From positions 1-7,432 of the forward strand of contig JAIUMG010000166.1 in assembly GCA_022565655.1 (NCBI GenBank): a stretch of 7,432 bases of DNA, in the 5' to 3' direction. Both the position numbers and the translations under genes were made by a program. The first letter of the stretch is position 1. Every line of letters starts with the position of its first letter. Below the pieces are notes generated by a model. It had not been told where the DNA came from, made no database searches, and saw only the letters and a program-made list of their open reading frames with translations. This stretch comes from Alkalimonas sp. Its GTDB lineage: Bacteria > Pseudomonadota > Gammaproteobacteria > Enterobacterales > Alteromonadaceae. Positions 6,432 through 7,432 of the stretch are shown here, piece after piece.

Positions 6432-7432
6432 GCCTGCATTTTCAACGACATGCTGTGCTGCTGCAACTGGTGTTGCTGGTGCTGTTATGGCCAGCATTAA
6501 CACTCTGGAGCTTTTTCCTGTTGCTCGCCTTTCTTGCTTTTGCTGCCTTGCAGGCTTTTGACAAAGTACCCAAGCTAAGCCTGAAAGCTGCCAATATCGT
6601 CGCCGCACTGACAGCCACCCTATTTGTGCTTGCTATTCGTCAGCTCGGCTCGATGAATTTTTTAATGCATATTCTGTTACTGTCCGCCTTTTTGCGTTTA
6701 CTTGCGCTGCGCCAGCCAGGTGAAGCGCAACAGTTAGTTTGGGTGCATTACTTCATCATCGGCTGCAGCTTTTTATTTCATCAGTCAATGACACTTGCCT
6801 TGCTCATTTTAATTACGGTTGCGGCTAATCTGCACTTGCACTATCTGCTGTTCAGCCCACTACCGGTGCAATGGCGTCGATTGAGCCGCTCAAGTTTGCA
6901 TTTGCTTTGGATCTTGCCTGTTTGGCTGGGACTATTCTTATTATTTCCCCGACTCTCGCCCCTGTGGCAGCTGCCCTCATCACAACAAGCCATAAGTGGT
7001 CTGGCGAATGAAATAGAACCTGGCAGTATTGAACAGTTGGTGCAAAGTGATGCAACTGCATTCAGGGTCCGTTTCGACAGTGACTCCCCGCCCTCACAAT
7101 CTTTACGTTACTGGCGGGCGAAAGTATTCGAGCAATTCGATGGCAGGCGCTGGTCAGTTGAACGCGACTTTGACAAACGTTCATTTCGTCGTGCAGAGTA
7201 TGAACCATCCACAACCGAGACTATCAGCTATCAAGTTATTGCTGAACCAAGCTATCAACAGAGCTTATTTAGCCTGGCAACCCCGGTCGAAATTGACAGC
7301 AGCATAGAGGCCCTGGCATCTGGTCTGGTTCAGGCCAGGCGCCCTGTCACTCAACGAATCAGTTACCAGCTTACCAGCCAGCTGGCGGCGGTTGCCAGCA
7401 GCGATCAGCGGGAAGCAGAGCTGAACCTGGTG
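6425..7432 (+). CDS. tgpA: TgpA-like membrane transglutaminase, N-terminal part, cut by window end
   Basis: This frame of 336 codons is open to the window end. The ATG overlaps the end of the DUF58 gene by 7 bases, with an AGAGG motif about 8 bases upstream, indicating translational coupling. The first 174 residues hold about five to six hydrophobic segments (about 11-43, 56-73, 78-95, 107-143, 159-174), as in the DUF3488 membrane part of TgpA. The periplasmic part then starts with the typical segment EPGSIEQLVQSDATAFRVRF (198-217) followed by RYWRAKVFEQFDGRRW (228-243). The Cys-His-Asp transglutaminase core and the C-terminal DUF4129 region, if present, lie beyond the edge, so catalytic residues cannot be checked. 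TgpA is a periplasm-facing transglutaminase of Pseudomonas aeruginosa reported as important for viability; its substrate is not established. Confidence 0.92.
   Translation, partial: MLSLHFQRHAVLLQLVLLVLLWPALTLWSFFLLLAFLAFAALQAFDKVPKLSLKAANIVAALTATLFVLAIRQLGSMNFLMHILLLSAFLRLLALRQPGEAQQLVWVHYFIIGCSFLFHQSMTLALLILITVAANLHLHYLLFSPLPVQWRRLSRSSLHLLWILPVWLGLFLLFPRLSPLWQLPSSQQAISGLANEIEPGSIEQLVQSDATAFRVRFDSDSPPSQSLRYWRAKVFEQFDGRRWSVERDFDKRSFRRAEYEPSTTETISYQVIAEPSYQQSLFSLATPVEIDSSIEALASGLVQARRPVTQRISYQLTSQLAAVASSDQREAELNLV

Noticed and set aside
7029..7307. A 92-codon plus-strand frame near the right edge
   Set aside because: It overlaps the TgpA-like gene in another frame; the TgpA frame contains conserved family motifs through the same stretch.

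Overview
The window looks like chromosomal DNA of a Gram-negative, probably aquatic gammaproteobacterium of the Alteromonas/Shewanella/Rheinheimera kind. This rests on three things: curlin-type amyloid genes, a large secreted subtilase with a gammaproteobacterial-style C-terminal tail, and a MoxR/DUF58/TgpA operon. The genus is inference only; no rRNA or other phylogenetic marker is present.

Left part (1-1687, minus strand): two curlin-repeat genes in csgB-csgA order, read leftwards. The first (1286-1687) encodes a small 133-residue CsgB-like subunit built from nine 11-residue strands of the form N-x5-Q-x4. After a 46-base gap comes a very long CsgA-like gene (1-1239) that runs off the left edge. 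It already shows 16 complete 22-24-residue curlin repeats and the start of a 17th, in an extremely acidic protein (about 70 Asp/Glu, one Arg and no Lys after the signal peptide).

Middle (1688-4513): an AT-rich divergent intergenic region of about 290 bases separates the curlin operon from a plus-strand gene for a secreted S8 serine protease. That protein has a signal peptide, inhibitory propeptide, catalytic domain with Asp/His/Asn/Ser all visible, P domain, PKD domain and a C-terminal beta-rich tail. The gene ends at a strong rho-independent terminator with a TTCG loop.

Right part (4567-7432, plus strand): a tightly packed operon with overlapping genes: a MoxR-family AAA+ ATPase (GTG start), a membrane-anchored DUF58 protein (best start TTG), and the N-terminal 336 residues of a TgpA-like membrane transglutaminase cut by the right edge. 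This is a known conserved module of the bacterial envelope.

The most interesting material is the curlin locus: the length and charge of the CsgA-like protein, its loss of glutamine from every second strand compared with its CsgB-like partner, and its head-to-head placement with a secreted protease. No csgD, csgE, csgF or csgG is inside the window. No tRNA, rRNA, CRISPR or mobile element was seen.
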